Source of the DNA: Eggerthia catenaformis OT 569 = DSM 20559
GTDB taxonomy: Bacteria; Bacillota_I; Bacilli_A; Erysipelotrichales; Coprobacillaceae
DNA: 64,000 nt
NCBI RefSeq assembly: GCF_000340375.1
Contig: NZ_KB446646.1
Location: forward strand, 62,001-126,000
Direction: 5' to 3'
Shown here: piece after piece, positions 30,381 to 43,981 of the stretch
How positions within the stretch are numbered: position 1 is the stretch's first letter
Layout: every line of letters begins with the position of its first letter
Made by a program: the position numbers and the translations under genes
The notes under the pieces: model-generated
Database searches by the model: none
What the model was told of the DNA's origin: nothing
Seen by the model: only the letters and a program-made list of their open reading frames with translations

Positions 30381-30452
30381 TATAAAAATATATTAAATAG
30401 TATTTTTTTAATAGTTTTTATGATATTATATGCCTGATTGAGGTGAATTATT

Positions 30453-31055
30453 TTGACAACTGTTGTAGAAGAAAAAGAGATTGATTTAATAGCACAAGCT
30501 ATTGGTAATGGAGAGATTGTTGCTTTTCCTACAGAAACAGTATATGGATTAGCCTGTAAGTTTAATGATTCAGATGCTTTAGATAAACTTATGGACGCTA
30601 AAGAGAGAGATTATTCTAAGGCTGTAACGTTAATGCTGAAAGATATAGATGATATTGGCAAGTATGGTGAAACAGATGAGAATATCATGAAGATAGCAAG
30701 AAAATTTATGCCGGGAAGAATCACTTTAGTGCTTAAAAGAAAAAAAACAGTAGATCCAATAATGACAAATTATCTTCCAACAATAGGAATAAGAATACCT
30801 GATAGTCAGTTTGTATTAAATCTTATTGATAAGACAGGACCTATTTTGGTAACAAGTGCTAATTTATCAGGTCATCCTAATACTACTAATGAAAAAGAGG
30901 TTCTTCATCAGCTTGAGGGACGCATTAGTTATGTAGTTAAAGGACAGTGTTCTTCTGCTTTGGCGAGTACAGTTGTCTTACTTACTGATGGAAAGATAGA
31001 GATATTAAGAGAAGGATTAATTCATAAAAAGGATATAGAGGAGGCTCTTTTATGA
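30453..31055 (+). CDS. tsaC: L-threonylcarbamoyladenylate synthase
   Basis: 200 residues of the Sua5/YrdC/YwlC fold, making threonylcarbamoyl-AMP for the t6A37 modification of tRNA. The YrdC signatures are FPTETVYGLAC near the start, KERDYSKAVTLML and ILVTSANLSGHPNT. The length fits the short TsaC type without a Sua5 tail. It starts at TTG with GAGGTGA upstream. It overlaps rpiB by four bases (ATGA), as in the conserved Bacillota order leading to the atp genes. Confidence 0.93.
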   Translation: MTTVVEEKEIDLIAQAIGNGEIVAFPTETVYGLACKFNDSDALDKLMDAKERDYSKAVTLMLKDIDDIGKYGETDENIMKIARKFMPGRITLVLKRKKTVDPIMTNYLPTIGIRIPDSQFVLNLIDKTGPILVTSANLSGHPNTTNEKEVLHQLEGRISYVVKGQCSSALASTVVLLTDGKIEILREGLIHKKDIEEALL

Positions 31056-31498
31056 CAATCGCAATTGCATGTGATCATGGCGGATACAGATTAAAGAATG
31101 TTTTATTCAAAGAATTACAAAGACAAGGATATAAAGTTAAAGACTTTGGAACATATAGTGAAGAATCATGTGATTATCCTGATTATGCTGCCAAGGCAGC
31201 AAAAGCTGTTGCATCAGGAGAATGTGATAAAGGTGTTGTAGTCTGTGGAACAGGTATTGGAGTTTCAATAACTGCTAATAAGGTTAAGGGGATCAGATGT
31301 GCTTTATGTCATGATGTTTTTAGTGCTAAAGCAACAAGAAATCATAATGATGCAAATATGTTGGCTATGGGACAGAGAGTTATCGGGGAAGGTTTAGCAA
31401 TTGAAGTATTAAATGCATGGCTATCTTCAGATTTTGAAGGTGGTCGTCATATTCCTCGTATTGAGAAAATGATGGCTTTAGAAAAGGAGCAATTATGA
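31052..31498 (+). CDS. rpiB: Ribose-5-phosphate isomerase B
   Basis: 148 residues of the RpiB/LacAB family: [11 protein letters not shown] at the N-terminus, DYPDYA, the [15 protein letters not shown] loop with the catalytic Cys, and [13 protein letters not shown]. It interconverts ribulose- and ribose-5-phosphate in the pentose phosphate pathway. The start and stop both overlap neighbouring genes by four bases. LacA/LacB paralogues are possible but the operon context fits RpiB. Confidence 0.94.
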   Translation: MTIAIACDHGGYRLKNVLFKELQRQGYKVKDFGTYSEESCDYPDYAAKAAKAVASGECDKGVVVCGTGIGVSITANKVKGIRCALCHDVFSAKATRNHNDANMLAMGQRVIGEGLAIEVLNAWLSSDFEGGRHIPRIEKMMALEKEQL

Positions 31499-32736
31499 GA
31501 GATCAGAAACTTTTTGAAAGTGTACAAAGAGAATTAAATAGACAAAGAGAAAATATTGAATTAATTGCATCAGAAAACTTTGTATCTGATGAAATCATGG
31601 AATTAGCCGGTTCAGTTTTAACAAATAAATATGCTGAAGGATATCCTCATAGAAGATATTATGGAGGATGTGAATTTGTAGATGAAGCAGAAGAATTGGC
31701 AATTGAAAGATTAAAAGAAATATTCGGCTGTGAATATGCAAATGTTCAGCCGCATTCCGGCTCACAGGCAAATAGTGCTGTTTATTTTGCATTATTAGAA
31801 CCCGGAGATAAAGTGCTGGGGATGAGTTTAAATGATGGCGGTCATTTAACTCACGGACACCCATTAAATTTTTCCGGCAAGACTTATGAATTTCATGCTT
31901 ATGGTGTGAATAGAGAAACAGAATGTCTGGATTATAATGAATATAAAAAGAAAGTAGAAATGATTAAACCTAAACTTGTGGTTGCCGGAGCAAGTGCTTA
32001 TTCGAGAATCATTGATTTTAAACTGATGGCGGAGATTGCTCATCAGAATGGTGCATTATTTATGGTAGATATGGCTCATATTGCCGGTCTGGTAGCTGCC
32101 AATGAACATCCATCACCTTTTCCTTATGCTGATATTGTTACCAGTACAACACATAAAACATTAAGAGGACCTAGAGGCGGAATCATTATGGCTAAGGAAG
32201 AGTTTGGCAAAGTGATTGATTCAGCCGTATTCCCCGGTATGCAGGGCGGACCGCTTATGCATATTATTGCTGCTAAAGCAGCTTGCTTCTATGAAGTAAT
32301 GCAACCTGAATTTAAAGAGTATGCAGTTAAGATTAGAAAGAATGCTAAGGCATTAGAAGAATCATTGAAAGAAGAAGGATTTAGATTAGTTGCCGGCGGT
32401 ACAGATAATCATTTATTATTGGTGGATGTAAAATCAAGTTGTGGTATTTCCGGTAAGAAAGCACAAAGATTGCTTGATGAAATTCATATTACAGCTAATA
32501 AAAATGCTATTCCGTTTGATACGGAGAAACCTTTTAAGGCTTCCGGCATTAGGTTAGGAACTCCCGCTATGACTACTAAAGGATTCAATGAAGATGATTT
32601 TAGAGAAGTAGGGAAGATTATCTCTTTACGTCTTAAGAATAAAGAAACAGAAGATATTAAGCAGGAATGCTTAAAAAGAGTTAAAATACTGACAAATAAG
32701 GTTGTTATGTATAAAGATCTTAATTATATAAAATGA
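31495..32736 (+). CDS. glyA: Serine hydroxymethyltransferase
   Basis: A 413-residue PLP enzyme converting serine to glycine and 5,10-methylene-tetrahydrofolate. The PLP lysine is in [26 protein letters not shown] at the N-terminus and [15 protein letters not shown] bind substrate. Length and all motifs are normal. Its start overlaps rpiB (ATGA), with a GGAG site inside that gene. Confidence 0.97.
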   Translation: MRDQKLFESVQRELNRQRENIELIASENFVSDEIMELAGSVLTNKYAEGYPHRRYYGGCEFVDEAEELAIERLKEIFGCEYANVQPHSGSQANSAVYFALLEPGDKVLGMSLNDGGHLTHGHPLNFSGKTYEFHAYGVNRETECLDYNEYKKKVEMIKPKLVVAGASAYSRIIDFKLMAEIAHQNGALFMVDMAHIAGLVAANEHPSPFPYADIVTSTTHKTLRGPRGGIIMAKEEFGKVIDSAVFPGMQGGPLMHIIAAKAACFYEVMQPEFKEYAVKIRKNAKALEESLKEEGFRLVAGGTDNHLLLVDVKSSCGISGKKAQRLLDEIHITANKNAIPFDTEKPFKASGIRLGTPAMTTKGFNEDDFREVGKIISLRLKNKETEDIKQECLKRVKILTNKVVMYKDLNYIK

Positions 32737-32752
32737 TATTGGGAGGACAAAT

Positions 32753-33376
32753 ATGAGTGTTAAGATTTTAGACCATGCTTTAATTAAGCATAAGTTATCA
32801 ATTATGAGGGAGAAAAGTACATCTACTTATATTTTTAAACAGAATTTAGATGAGATTGCAATGTTGATGGCTTATGAAGTATCTAAAGATTTTCCTTTAA
32901 AATTAAAGGATATTGAAACACCAATCTGTAAAACAACAGGATATGAATTAGATAAGCAGATTGTTTTAGTACCTATTCTAAGAGCCGGTATTGGTTTAGT
33001 AGATGGATTTAGAACAATTATGCCTAATGCTAAAATAGGACATATCGGAATGTATCGTGATGAAGAAACGCTTCAGCCTCAGGAATATTATGCTAGATTT
33101 CCAAAAGGACTGACAGAATCAAAAGTGATTATTGTTGATCCGATGCTGGCAACAGGAGGTAGTGCTGATATGGCTATTCAGGATATTCTTGATCGAGGAG
33201 CTAAAGATATTATGTTAGTATGTTTAGTAGGAGCACCGGAAGGCGTTAAATTCTTGCAGGATAAATATCCTGAGCTTGATATTACATTAGCGGCTTTAGA
33301 TGATCATTTAAATGATCATGGCTATATTGTTCCCGGTCTTGGAGATGCTGGAGATCGTTTGTTTGGTACTAATTAA
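32753..33376 (+). CDS. upp: Uracil phosphoribosyltransferase
   Basis: A 207-residue salvage enzyme making UMP from uracil and PRPP. The PRPP loop is [14 protein letters not shown], and the uracil-binding [13 protein letters not shown] motif lies at the C-terminus. GGGAGG precedes the ATG. Its stop shares a base with the start of the atpI-like gene, and the glyA-upp-atp order is conserved across Bacillota. Confidence 0.97.
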   Translation: MSVKILDHALIKHKLSIMREKSTSTYIFKQNLDEIAMLMAYEVSKDFPLKLKDIETPICKTTGYELDKQIVLVPILRAGIGLVDGFRTIMPNAKIGHIGMYRDEETLQPQEYYARFPKGLTESKVIIVDPMLATGGSADMAIQDILDRGAKDIMLVCLVGAPEGVKFLQDKYPELDITLAALDDHLNDHGYIVPGLGDAGDRLFGTN

Positions 33377-33732
33377 TGATTGAATATAAGATTAGACGAC
33401 AGTCTTATATTATATTTCTTATTGGCTTAATAGCCACTCTATTTACCGGTGAGATCAGATACCCGGCAGGTTTTATGATAGGTTATCTTATTTCGTTATT
33501 AGCTTTTATGATGACTGCTAGAATGACAGATCTTCTTTTAGACAATAAAAGCAATACAAAGATTTTAACAGTTTGTCTATTTATAGGTCAGCTGTTTATA
33601 TATTCTGCCGGTCTATTAATAGGTTTACTTTTGATGGATTATGTAAGCTATATTACTGTATTTATTGCTTATTTTGTAATAAAAATGACTATTTATTGGG
33701 ATGCTTTTAAAGAAAGGAGGAAAATCGAATGA
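33376..33732 (+). CDS. atpI: ATP synthase-associated membrane protein, AtpI-like
   Basis: 118 residues with four hydrophobic segments, directly ahead of atpB and overlapping its start by four bases. The sequence is poorly conserved, as is usual for AtpI, so the call rests on position, size and topology. AtpI helps assemble the c ring in some species and has been linked to cation uptake. The acidic and basic residues at the last segment (KMTIYWDAFKERRK) are typical. Confidence 0.65.
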   Translation: MIEYKIRRQSYIIFLIGLIATLFTGEIRYPAGFMIGYLISLLAFMMTARMTDLLLDNKSNTKILTVCLFIGQLFIYSAGLLIGLLLMDYVSYITVFIAYFVIKMTIYWDAFKERRKIE

Positions 33733-34403
33733 GTACATTCTTTAATAACTTACAGCCGGAACTGATCAGTTCAATTACAGTTATGATTATTCTTTCTATA
33801 ATCTTTATAAAGGTAGGGAAAAAAGCAGAAGCTGCTGATCCTTTAGAAAGACCGAAGGGAGCACTATTAGTAGCTGAAGTAGGCATTAAGACAATTTATG
33901 ATTATTTAAAAGGATTAATGCCTAAAAAGTTTGAAAAGAATTATTATCCTTATTTTGCGATGTTATTTGCTTATCTTATTGTTTCTAACTTATGGGGACT
34001 GACAGGATTTGAAGCTCCCACTACAAACTATTCAATAACATTATCGCTAGGTTTGATTACATTTGTATTGATACAATGGAATTCTATTAAAGCTCATGGC
34101 ATAGGATCTTATATAAAAGACGCTTTATTGCCGCCTACTAATTTATTAGGTAAAGTATCACCGTTGATATCATTATCAATGCGTATATTCTGTAACTTAT
34201 TAAGCGGCTCATTTATTATGGGATTAGTCTATGGAGCTACAAAATGGGTATCTTATCATTTGATCCCATTCAATTTTTTAGGACCGGTCATTGCTCCGAT
34301 ATTACATATCTATTTTGATGTGTTCTCAGGAGTTATTCAGGCTTTGGTCTTTATGACATTATCTTCAATTCTGATTTCTATTGAGAATCCGGATGAGGAA
34401 TAA
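33729..34403 (+). CDS. atpB: ATP synthase F0 subunit a
   Basis: 224 residues, five to six membrane segments. The essential arginine of the ion path is in LSLSMRIFCNLLSG; the last segments show IQALVFMTLSSILIS. An AAGGAGG site lies within the end of atpI. With the c ring it forms the ion channel of F0. The ion appears to be sodium, judged from the c subunit. Confidence 0.93.
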   Translation: MSTFFNNLQPELISSITVMIILSIIFIKVGKKAEAADPLERPKGALLVAEVGIKTIYDYLKGLMPKKFEKNYYPYFAMLFAYLIVSNLWGLTGFEAPTTNYSITLSLGLITFVLIQWNSIKAHGIGSYIKDALLPPTNLLGKVSPLISLSMRIFCNLLSGSFIMGLVYGATKWVSYHLIPFNFLGPVIAPILHIYFDVFSGVIQALVFMTLSSILISIENPDEE

Positions 34404-34432
34404 AAAAATTCAATTTTAGGAGGAAAAATTTT

Positions 34433-34660
34433 ATGACAAGAGGTTTAGTTGCGATTGCTGCCGGAATTGCAGTATTAGCTGGTTTAGGAACAGGTATTGG
34501 TGAAGGATTAGTGGCTTCAAAAGCAGTTGAAGCTATTGGCAGAAATCCGGAAGCAGAAAATTCTATTAGAACAACTATGATTTTAGGTATTGCTTTAACA
34601 GAGACAGTTGCTTTATATGGTTTATTAACTGCTTTAATTTTAATTTTCGTATTCAAATAA
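34433..34660 (+). CDS. atpE: ATP synthase F0 subunit c, two-carboxylate type
   Basis: A 75-residue two-helix rotor subunit. Helix 1 ends GLGTGIGEGLVASKAVE and the RNPEA loop follows. Helix 2 holds the ion-binding ALTETVALYG. Glu24 and Glu57 are 33 residues apart, the spacing of Glu32 and Glu65 in the Fusobacterium nucleatum c subunit, and Thr58 follows, a ligand in sodium-type rings. In many proton-type subunits the helix 1 acid is absent. Sodium coupling is therefore likely, by analogy. Confidence 0.93.
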   Translation: MTRGLVAIAAGIAVLAGLGTGIGEGLVASKAVEAIGRNPEAENSIRTTMILGIALTETVALYGLLTALILIFVFK

Positions 34661-34682
34661 ATATTTTAAAGGAGGATAGGCT

Positions 34683-35195
34683 ATGGAATTAAATTTACCG
34701 GATATAGCTAGTAAATTAGCTCCTAATATTCAGACAATCATTGTTCAGTTATGTTCAACAGGTATCTTACTATTTGTCTTTAAAAAATATCTTTGGAAAC
34801 CAATGATGGCTTTCTTTGAAAAGAGAGCTGATTATATTGAAAAGAATATAACAGATTCTAAAGAAATGAGAGAACAGGCTCAGGTCTATTTAAATGAAAG
34901 TGAAAAACAGGCTAGAGAATCTGCTTCTCAATATAAGATGATAGTTGAACAGGCAAAAGAAGATGCCAATAAACAAAAACAGATGATTATTGCGGATGCA
35001 AATCAACAGGCAAGAAAAAAATTAGAACAGACAAGATCTGAAATTGAATCAGAAAGGCTTCAGGCTCAGGATTCAATGAAGAAAGAAATTGTAGATATTG
35101 CAGCTGAAGTAGCAGAAAAAATTATGAATAAAGAAATGGATTTATCTGCAAATAATGAAATGGTTCAAAAGTTTGTAGATGAGGTTGTTAATTAA
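34683..35195 (+). CDS. atpF: ATP synthase F0 subunit b
   Basis: 170 residues: one N-terminal membrane segment (about 18-36, QLCSTGILLFVFKKYLWKPM) and a long charged coiled coil rich in Gln, Glu and Lys that forms the peripheral stalk. The Trp-Lys-Pro after the membrane segment is typical. AAAGGAGG precedes the ATG and its stop overlaps atpH by one base. Confidence 0.94.
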   Translation: MELNLPDIASKLAPNIQTIIVQLCSTGILLFVFKKYLWKPMMAFFEKRADYIEKNITDSKEMREQAQVYLNESEKQARESASQYKMIVEQAKEDANKQKQMIIADANQQARKKLEQTRSEIESERLQAQDSMKKEIVDIAAEVAEKIMNKEMDLSANNEMVQKFVDEVVN

Positions 35196-35727
35196 TGGAT
35201 ACTGTCAGCGAAAGATATGCAGAGTCTTTATTTGAACTTGCCTTAGAAAATAATACTGTTAAAGCTTATTTGGATGATATAAAGTTGGTTGATACAGTAT
35301 TAGAAAGTGATCCTGAATTTGTGGTTTTCTTTTCTCATGTACTTATTGAAGATCAGATAAAGTATCAGCTTTTAGAAGATAGTTTTAAAGATAGTGTAGA
35401 TCATTATATTTTAAATTTTTTAAAGCTTTTAGTTAAGAAAAGAAGAATTCGCTATATTAGAGAAATAGTCAAAGCTTTTATTAAGCTTTGTAATAAGCAG
35501 TTAGGTATTGAAGAAGGTATTATTTATAGTGCCTTTGATTTAACTGATAAACAGATAAATTCTATTGCCCGGGCAATAAGTAAAAAAGAAAATAAAACTG
35601 TACAGTTACGCGTTATTAAAGATGAAAGTCTTATTGGCGGAGTAAGAGTACAAGTCAATACGAGAGTCTATGACGGCTCTGTAAAGAATAAAGTAAATAT
35701 GTTAAAACATAGTTTACTGGAAAGCAG

Positions 35728-35731
<4 letters not shown>
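35195..35731 (+). CDS. atpH: ATP synthase F1 subunit delta
   Basis: 178 residues, linking the b stalk to the top of the alpha-beta ring. The N-terminal helical domain starts [12 protein letters not shown], the family signature; the C-terminal domain has the typical [24 protein letters not shown]. It overlaps atpF and atpA at both ends, so the F0-F1 order is tightly coupled. Confidence 0.94.
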
Positions 35732-39927
<4,196 letters not shown>

Positions 39928-39928
39928 T

Positions 39929-39952
39929 AGTCATTCTTAGGAATGACTTTTC
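39929..39952 (+). terminator. Terminator after the atp operon
   Basis: AGTCATTC-TTAG-GAATGACT followed by TTTTC. Confidence 0.85.
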
Positions 39953-39974
39953 AAATTCTGTAAATTTTAAATAA

Positions 39975-39997
39975 TGTAAGCGTAACCGTACTATAAT
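39975..39997 (+). promoter_or_regulatory. Putative cre site and -10 box of the GH4 gene
   Basis: TGTAAGCGTAACCG (39975-39988) partly matches the CcpA operator, and TATAAT follows at 39992-39997. A site between -35 and -10 would repress the gene in rich sugar. The match is imperfect in its 3' half. Confidence 0.45.
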
Positions 39998-40018
39998 AGA
40001 TACAAATGGAGGTATTAT

Positions 40019-41416
40019 ATGGATAAGAAAAAAGTAAAGATAGTAACTATTGGCGGAGGAAGCAGTTATACTCCTGAATTAATGGAAGGATTTATCAAAA
40101 GATATGAAGAAATGCCTATCAAGGAAATATGGTTAGTAGATATTCCTGAGGGTGAAGAAAAAATGAATATTGTAGGAGCTATGGCTCAAAGAATGTGGGA
40201 TGCTTCACCTTATGATGTTAAAGTACATTTAACTCTTAATAGAAGAGAAGCTCTAAAAGATGCTGATTTTGTAACAACACAGTTTAGGGTAGGATTACTT
40301 GATGCCAGAATAAAAGATGAAAGGATACCTTTATCTTATGGTCAGCTAGGTCAGGAAACAAATGGAGCAGGAGGTATTTTTAAGGCTTTCAGAACTGTTC
40401 CGGTTATACTGGATATAGTTAAAGATATGAAAGAATTATGCCCGGATGCATGGCTTATTAATTTTACTAACCCTAGCGGTATGATTACTGAAGCTATTAT
40501 TAGATATGGTCATTGGAATAAAGTTATAGGATTATGTAATGTACCTGTTAAATCTATTTTAGATGAACCACCAATGATAGGATTAAAACCTGAAGATTGT
40601 ATTTTTAAGTTTGCCGGATTAAATCATTTCCATTGGCATAGAATATGGAATGCTCATACGGGAGAAGAAGTGACACTTAAGGTTATTGATGCATTATTTG
40701 AATGTGATGATAAATCAGCACCTGAAAATATATTTAAGATTCCTTATTTTAAAGAACAGCTTTATGCAATGGGAATGATACCTTGTGGATATCATAGATA
40801 TTATTATTGTGAACAGGAAATGCTTGCTCATTTAATTGAAGAGTATCAGACTATTGGAACAAGAGCAGAACAGGTAAGAGAAATTGAAAGAAAACTTTTT
40901 GAATTATATAAAGATCCGAACCTTAATTATAAGCCTGAAGAGCTTGCTAAAAGAGGAGGAGCACACTATAGTGATGCAGCCTGTGAAACAATTGTATCAA
41001 TCTATGCGAATAAGAATACACATATTGTAGTATCTACAAAGAATAATGGAGCAGTACCTAATCTTCCTTCAGACTGTGTTGTAGAAGTGAGTGCCTATAT
41101 AGGCAGATCAGGACCTCTTGCGATTGCTTTTGGAGATCTTCCATCTGCACAAAAAGGATGGCTTCAGGTTATGAAGAATATGGAATTGACAGTTTTAGAA
41201 GCAGCCGTTAAAGGTGATTATGGACTGGCATTAGAAGCTTTTACCGTTAATCCGCAGATTGTATCAGGAGGGGATGCAAAACATATTCTGGATGAATTAT
41301 TTATTGCTCATAAAAAATATCTTCCTCAGTTTAAAGATACAATTAAACGTTTAGAAGAGGAAGGAATTACTATAAAAGATGATAAAGCAAGATCATTAAC
41401 AGAAGCAGGAGTATAA
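40019..41416 (+). CDS. GH4 family 6-phospho-beta-glucosidase
   Basis: 465 residues of the NAD- and metal-dependent family 4 hydrolases. NAD binding is shown by IVTIGGGSSYTPEL. The metal-binding Cys is in GLCNVP and the His in GLNHFHW. The length and the CNVP motif fit the LicH/CelF/BglT group that splits phosphorylated beta-glucosides delivered by a PTS, using an oxidation-elimination mechanism. It stands alone with its own promoter and terminator. The exact sugar is not readable; phospho-cellobiose is likely. Confidence 0.88.
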   Translation: MDKKKVKIVTIGGGSSYTPELMEGFIKRYEEMPIKEIWLVDIPEGEEKMNIVGAMAQRMWDASPYDVKVHLTLNRREALKDADFVTTQFRVGLLDARIKDERIPLSYGQLGQETNGAGGIFKAFRTVPVILDIVKDMKELCPDAWLINFTNPSGMITEAIIRYGHWNKVIGLCNVPVKSILDEPPMIGLKPEDCIFKFAGLNHFHWHRIWNAHTGEEVTLKVIDALFECDDKSAPENIFKIPYFKEQLYAMGMIPCGYHRYYYCEQEMLAHLIEEYQTIGTRAEQVREIERKLFELYKDPNLNYKPEELAKRGGAHYSDAACETIVSIYANKNTHIVVSTKNNGAVPNLPSDCVVEVSAYIGRSGPLAIAFGDLPSAQKGWLQVMKNMELTVLEAAVKGDYGLALEAFTVNPQIVSGGDAKHILDELFIAHKKYLPQFKDTIKRLEEEGITIKDDKARSLTEAGV

Positions 41417-41420
41417 ATTA

Positions 41421-41450
41421 AAAAGAAATCGATTAAGTTCGATTTCTTTT
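41421..41450. terminator. Bidirectional terminator
   Basis: AAAAGAAATCGA-TTAAGT-TCGATTTCTTTT lies between convergent GH4 and MATE genes. Confidence 0.8.
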
Positions 41451-42785
41451 TATAAAATCATTTGTCCAAAAAGCATAAAGAAGATAAATAGTCATAACAA
41501 TCCAAATGACAGGTTCACAGAATATAACTGCCATATAATGATATTGAGGAATAAAAACATAAACAAAGATAATCTTACCAATAAGTTCTATAATACTTGA
41601 TATTAAAGGGAGCATCTTTTGACCAATACCTTGTAAGGCACTCCTTGTTTGCATAAGAATACCTAGAATAAAATAATTAGGAGCTACTATTCTTAAATAA
41701 AGAGAACCATTATAGATGATTTCAGGACGAGAAGAACTGGAAATAAATGTAATCATATTATCAGAGAAAACCCATAATAGGAATGTTAATAAGATAGTTA
41801 CGAATAAATCATAGAGATAAGCATTTTTTAAACCTTTACGTACTCTATCAGGATTATTAGCTCCTTTATTCTGTGATATAAAAGTAGCAATACCATGACT
41901 CATGGAAACAAATGGCATATTACAGAACATATATAGCTTTCTTGCTGAAGTATGACCGGCAATAATATATTCTCCTAAACCATTAATTCCTGATTGTAAT
42001 ATAACAGATCCGCTATTAACAATAGAAGTCTGTAATGCCATCGCATATCCTTGTCCGATTAATTCTTTATACAATTGTTTATCAAAGATAAAATGCTCTT
42101 TTTTAGGAATTAATAGAGGTGTAAATTTTAAAATATAAATAAGACATAGAATGACTGATACACCCTGAGCAATAACAGTTGCAATAGCAGCTCCTGAAAT
42201 ACCCATATGTAATGAAGTAATAAAGAAAATATCCAGAATAATATTAAGTATTGAAGAAAATATGAGAAATACTAGAGGTATAATACTATTACCAATAGAT
42301 CTTAATAATCCGGCGAGAAGATTATAGGCAAACATAATTGTTAAAAATACTACAATCCAGAATATATAGCTATATGCTTCATTGAATATATGTGCAGGAA
42401 CATTAATTTTAATTAGTAAAGGTTTAAGTCCTATTAAAGCAATAATAGTAATTAAAACACTTGATATAAGTCCAATCACAAGACTTCCGGCTACTGATTT
42501 CTTCAGTAAAGTATTATCTCCTGAACCATAAGATCTTGCTGTTACAATAGCCAGACCATTTCCTATACCTAAAGCAAAGCCATTAACTAAATCAAAAACA
42601 GAATTAACAGATCCTATAGCGGAAAGAGAAGTACCGCCTAGATATTTAGCTACTATAAAAGTATCCATAGCATTATAAAATTGTTGAAAAATACTTGAAA
42701 TAAATATTGGTATTGCAAAGATCACTATACTTCTAAAGATTGGACCATGAAGCATATCAACATTCATAAAACTCTTTTTATTCAT
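41433..42785 (-). CDS. MATE family efflux transporter
   Basis: 450 residues with about twelve membrane segments in two related halves. The first half starts with GPIFRSIVIFAIPIFISSIFQQFYN and FIVAKYLGG, the usual opening of DinF/NorM-like MATE proteins, and the second half has the matching LIGQGYAMALQTSIVN. It probably exports drugs or metabolites in exchange for sodium or protons; the substrate is unknown. A 578-base gap with an inverted repeat lies upstream. Confidence 0.92.
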   Translation of the reverse strand: MNKKSFMNVDMLHGPIFRSIVIFAIPIFISSIFQQFYNAMDTFIVAKYLGGTSLSAIGSVNSVFDLVNGFALGIGNGLAIVTARSYGSGDNTLLKKSVAGSLVIGLISSVLITIIALIGLKPLLIKINVPAHIFNEAYSYIFWIVVFLTIMFAYNLLAGLLRSIGNSIIPLVFLIFSSILNIILDIFFITSLHMGISGAAIATVIAQGVSVILCLIYILKFTPLLIPKKEHFIFDKQLYKELIGQGYAMALQTSIVNSGSVILQSGINGLGEYIIAGHTSARKLYMFCNMPFVSMSHGIATFISQNKGANNPDRVRKGLKNAYLYDLFVTILLTFLLWVFSDNMITFISSSSRPEIIYNGSLYLRIVAPNYFILGILMQTRSALQGIGQKMLPLISSIIELIGKIIFVYVFIPQYHYMAVIFCEPVIWIVMTIYLLYAFWTNDFIKRNRT

Positions 42786-43363
42786 ATAAAAAACTACCTT
42801 TCTTATCTATTATAAGACAAAGTTAATATAATATAGTATATTTTCATCATCAGAAAGAGCAATATAAGTAGTATTGATATATAAATCTATCTCATAGTAA
42901 AATACATAGTACTCATAAAAATAATAGAATATGAATACTATGTATTTTTTAGTGAACGAAATTACATAAAAAAAGTAAGATATATGTAAGTTATGCCATA
43001 TTTTGGTATGTTATTCCATATAAGTTCACTTGTAATTAGAAACATTGTATTTTGTATATGAAAAGATAGAGGTAAGTTGCTTAGTAAGAGAAGGTGAAAA
43101 CTATAAATTTTATATATCACTGATAGTTATGACATTCTATGGGTATAGAACTAGAGAAAGGGTAATATTTTTCTGTAGTATGCTCAATTTTAACAAACCT
43201 TACAGAGAGTTGTAATTATTGTGGTGGTGGAACATTAACAAAAACTTGTGGTTAAGATTTTGAAAGTACATGATAAAATAAATTAACTTTATTTGTAAGT
43301 AACATTGGTATAATATAAATGTAAGTACTAAGATTATTTTAAATATTAAAGGAGAAACTAATT
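42786..43363. other. Intergenic region between MATE and PH-like genes
   Basis: This 578-base gap holds an inverted repeat (42900-42947) and a 23-codon open stretch without a start (about 43178-43253) whose end reads CNYCGGGTLTKTCG, a cysteine-rich zinc-finger-like remnant. No convincing gene was found on either strand. It reads as partly decayed DNA. Confidence 0.5.
42900..42947. repeat. Inverted repeat upstream of the MATE gene
   Basis: AAATACATAGTA / TACTATGTATTT, 12 base pairs with a 24-base loop, followed on + by more T. It lies about 115 bases ahead of the MATE start and could be a leader fold, operator or orphan terminator. Confidence 0.5.
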
Positions 43364-43864
43364 ATGGAAGAATTAAATTATTTACCGGTACATATGATTG
43401 TTGAAAATCATGAAATTGGCTTTGATAATAAAAGCAGAAAATTTGACTTGATTATTGTGAATAGCGAAGAAATAGAAATCATAAATAAGAATATTTCTAC
43501 TAAGATTAAGTATGATGAAATAGATAAAGTAGAAATATCTCTGTGCAGTATTATGTCTTTTATTAGGATTTTATCTGTTTGGATGATTTATCATATTTTT
43601 ATTACTATTTATGATAAGAACGGCAATATCTATTCATTAGAATGTGAGAATGATGATGTATTGATATTCTTCCTTCAGAAGCTGCATGATGAAAATATTG
43701 AGATTATTGATATATTAGACTTAGAGGAAAGCTATCTTAAGTATAGAGATAAAGTCGAAAGAACCGGTTATTTTGAAAGAATAATGCCGAAGAAAGCCAA
43801 AGAGCATCATATTGAATATCCTACTAGAACTAATATTGCAAGAACAAAAAGTAAGACCAGGTAA
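43364..43864 (+). CDS. Unknown protein with a PH-like layout
   Basis: 166 residues with AAAGGAG upstream. The N-terminal 110 residues alternate strands (FDLIIVNSEEIEII, TKIKYDEIDKVEIS) with one hydrophobic stretch at about 67-85 (FIRILSVWMIYHIFITIYD), resembling bacterial PH-like membrane-associated domains. The C-terminus is charged and basic (KAKEHHIEY, RTKSKTR). No family recognised and no clear operon partner. Confidence 0.5.
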   Translation: MEELNYLPVHMIVENHEIGFDNKSRKFDLIIVNSEEIEIINKNISTKIKYDEIDKVEISLCSIMSFIRILSVWMIYHIFITIYDKNGNIYSLECENDDVLIFFLQKLHDENIEIIDILDLEESYLKYRDKVERTGYFERIMPKKAKEHHIEYPTRTNIARTKSKTR

Positions 43865-43957
43865 TATTTCGTTAATATTAGCTTAAATGCGACACTTAAA
43901 ATATAAATAATGTTTTAAAACAATCAAATAACTAGTAATTAATATTTTAAAGATAAT

Positions 43958-43981
43958 AAAGAGACTCTAGTGAGTCTCTTT
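43958..43981 (-). terminator. Terminator after the histidine kinase
   Basis: AAAGAGACTC-TAGT-GAGTCTCTTT overlaps the 3' end of the kinase gene. Confidence 0.75.
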
